This document shows positions 63,664 to 64,000 of a stretch of 64,000 nt of DNA, piece after piece (the stretch's first letter is position 1; the number at the start of each line of letters is the position of its first letter). The stretch spans positions 1 to 64,000 of the forward strand of contig NZ_JARJBB010000004.1 of the NCBI RefSeq assembly GCF_029269835.1, in the 5' to 3' direction. Under the pieces are notes generated by a model. The model did no database searches. It saw nothing but the letters and a program-made list of their open reading frames with translations, and was not told where the DNA came from. Origin of the DNA: Streptomyces tropicalis (GTDB lineage: Bacteria; Actinomycetota; Actinomycetes; Streptomycetales; Streptomycetaceae). A program made the translations under genes and the position numbers.

Positions 63664-64000
63664 GCAGGTAACCTACGTGTACGCCGTGGTCCGCGCCGCC
63701 GGAGGTGCCGCGGACGCCGCGGACGCCGCGGACGCCGCGGCGCACCTCGCCGGCGTCGGCGGCGGGGAGGTGCGGACCGTGCCGGGCACGCGCGGCACGG
63801 CCCTCGTCCTCGCGGTGAGCTCCGTCCCCGAGGACGACTTCCGGGAGGACGCCCTCAGGCGCCACTTCGAGGACCTGGACTGGCTCGAGTCGGTCGCCCG
63901 CGCCCACCACGGCGTGATCGAGGCGCTCGCCGCGCGCGCCGACGTCCTCCCGCTGCGGCTCGCGACCGTGTACCTCGACGACGACCGCGCCCGCGCCGTG
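63656..64000 (+). CDS. gvpL: Gas vesicle protein GvpL (3' end outside window)
   Basis: ATG 63656 overlaps the gvpJ stop by 8 bp; the frame is open for 115 codons to the window edge. It begins MNEQVTYVYAVVRAAGG, and DLDWLESVARAHHGVIEALAARADVLPLRLATVY matches the GvpF/L N-terminal domain. A DAADAADAA stretch is encoded by a 9-bp repeat. It is the second GvpF/L of the operon. Confidence 0.9.
   Translation, partial: MNEQVTYVYAVVRAAGGAADAADAADAAAHLAGVGGGEVRTVPGTRGTALVLAVSSVPEDDFREDALRRHFEDLDWLESVARAHHGVIEALAARADVLPLRLATVYLDDDRARAV

Overview
The window is very GC-rich with strongly third-position-biased ORFs, many 4-bp gene overlaps, GTG starts, and apparently leaderless starts. Together with an ergothioneine operon, actinobacterial gas-vesicle genes and GGDEF/EAL signalling it points to a Streptomyces chromosome. 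From memory, the left part (about 0.5-23 kb: lipoprotein, DUF574 methyltransferase, rmdA-like protein, LysR, sdh, ols pair, egtABCD) resembles the S. coelicolor SCO0910-SCO0930 neighbourhood. That suggests a chromosome-arm location. I could not run a search.

Layout. 0-5 kb: edge-truncated secreted repeat protein, repeat lipoprotein, methyltransferase and a PAS-GGDEF-EAL c-di-GMP protein. 5-11 kb: LysR regulator divergent from a succinate dehydrogenase/fumarate reductase operon, then two acyltransferases that fit ornithine-lipid synthesis. 11-18.5 kb: a UvrA-like ATPase, small secreted and zinc-ribbon proteins, a MerR regulator fused to sliding-clamp (DnaN-like) sequence, a luciferase-like oxidoreductase, a HAD phosphatase and dodecin. 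18.7-23.1 kb: egtABCD (ergothioneine). 23-37.6 kb: mostly single genes: PARG-like, PemK/MazF-like, an NfeD/flotillin pair, a CPT-like kinase, an amidase, a SufR-like regulator, an esterase, a flavin reductase divergent from a TetR, thioredoxin divergent from a flavoprotein disulfide reductase, deformylase, a decayed blaI, and pirin.

37.6-47.5 kb looks more accessory. It holds a FUSC-like membrane protein, hemerythrin, a LysR/dehydrogenase pair, an ABC exporter, a universal stress protein, two decayed fragments (a winged-helix tail and a frameshifted integrase) and a 56-bp tandem duplication. 47.8-54 kb: an MgtA-type P-type ATPase, then a sulfane-sulfur detoxification operon (CstB-like dioxygenase-rhodanese, rhodanese, TauE exporter, rhodanese-membrane protein) behind two CsoR/CstR-like palindromes but without a local regulator gene. 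54-59.5 kb: a GT-C mannosyltransferase-like protein, a second MerR fusion (to a methyltransferase), an epoxide hydrolase and a nitrilase. 59.5-64 kb: a gas-vesicle locus: gvpO-A-F-G-J-L reading right, with two leftward genes (SRPBCC protein with an acidic tail; lysine/alanine-rich histone-H1-like protein) sharing the intergenic promoter region. gvpL runs off the window.

The most unusual items are the two MerR fusions, each with a Shine-Dalgarno and ATG exactly at the domain junction, the orphan CsoR-type double operator, and the charged-tail proteins attached to the gvp cluster.
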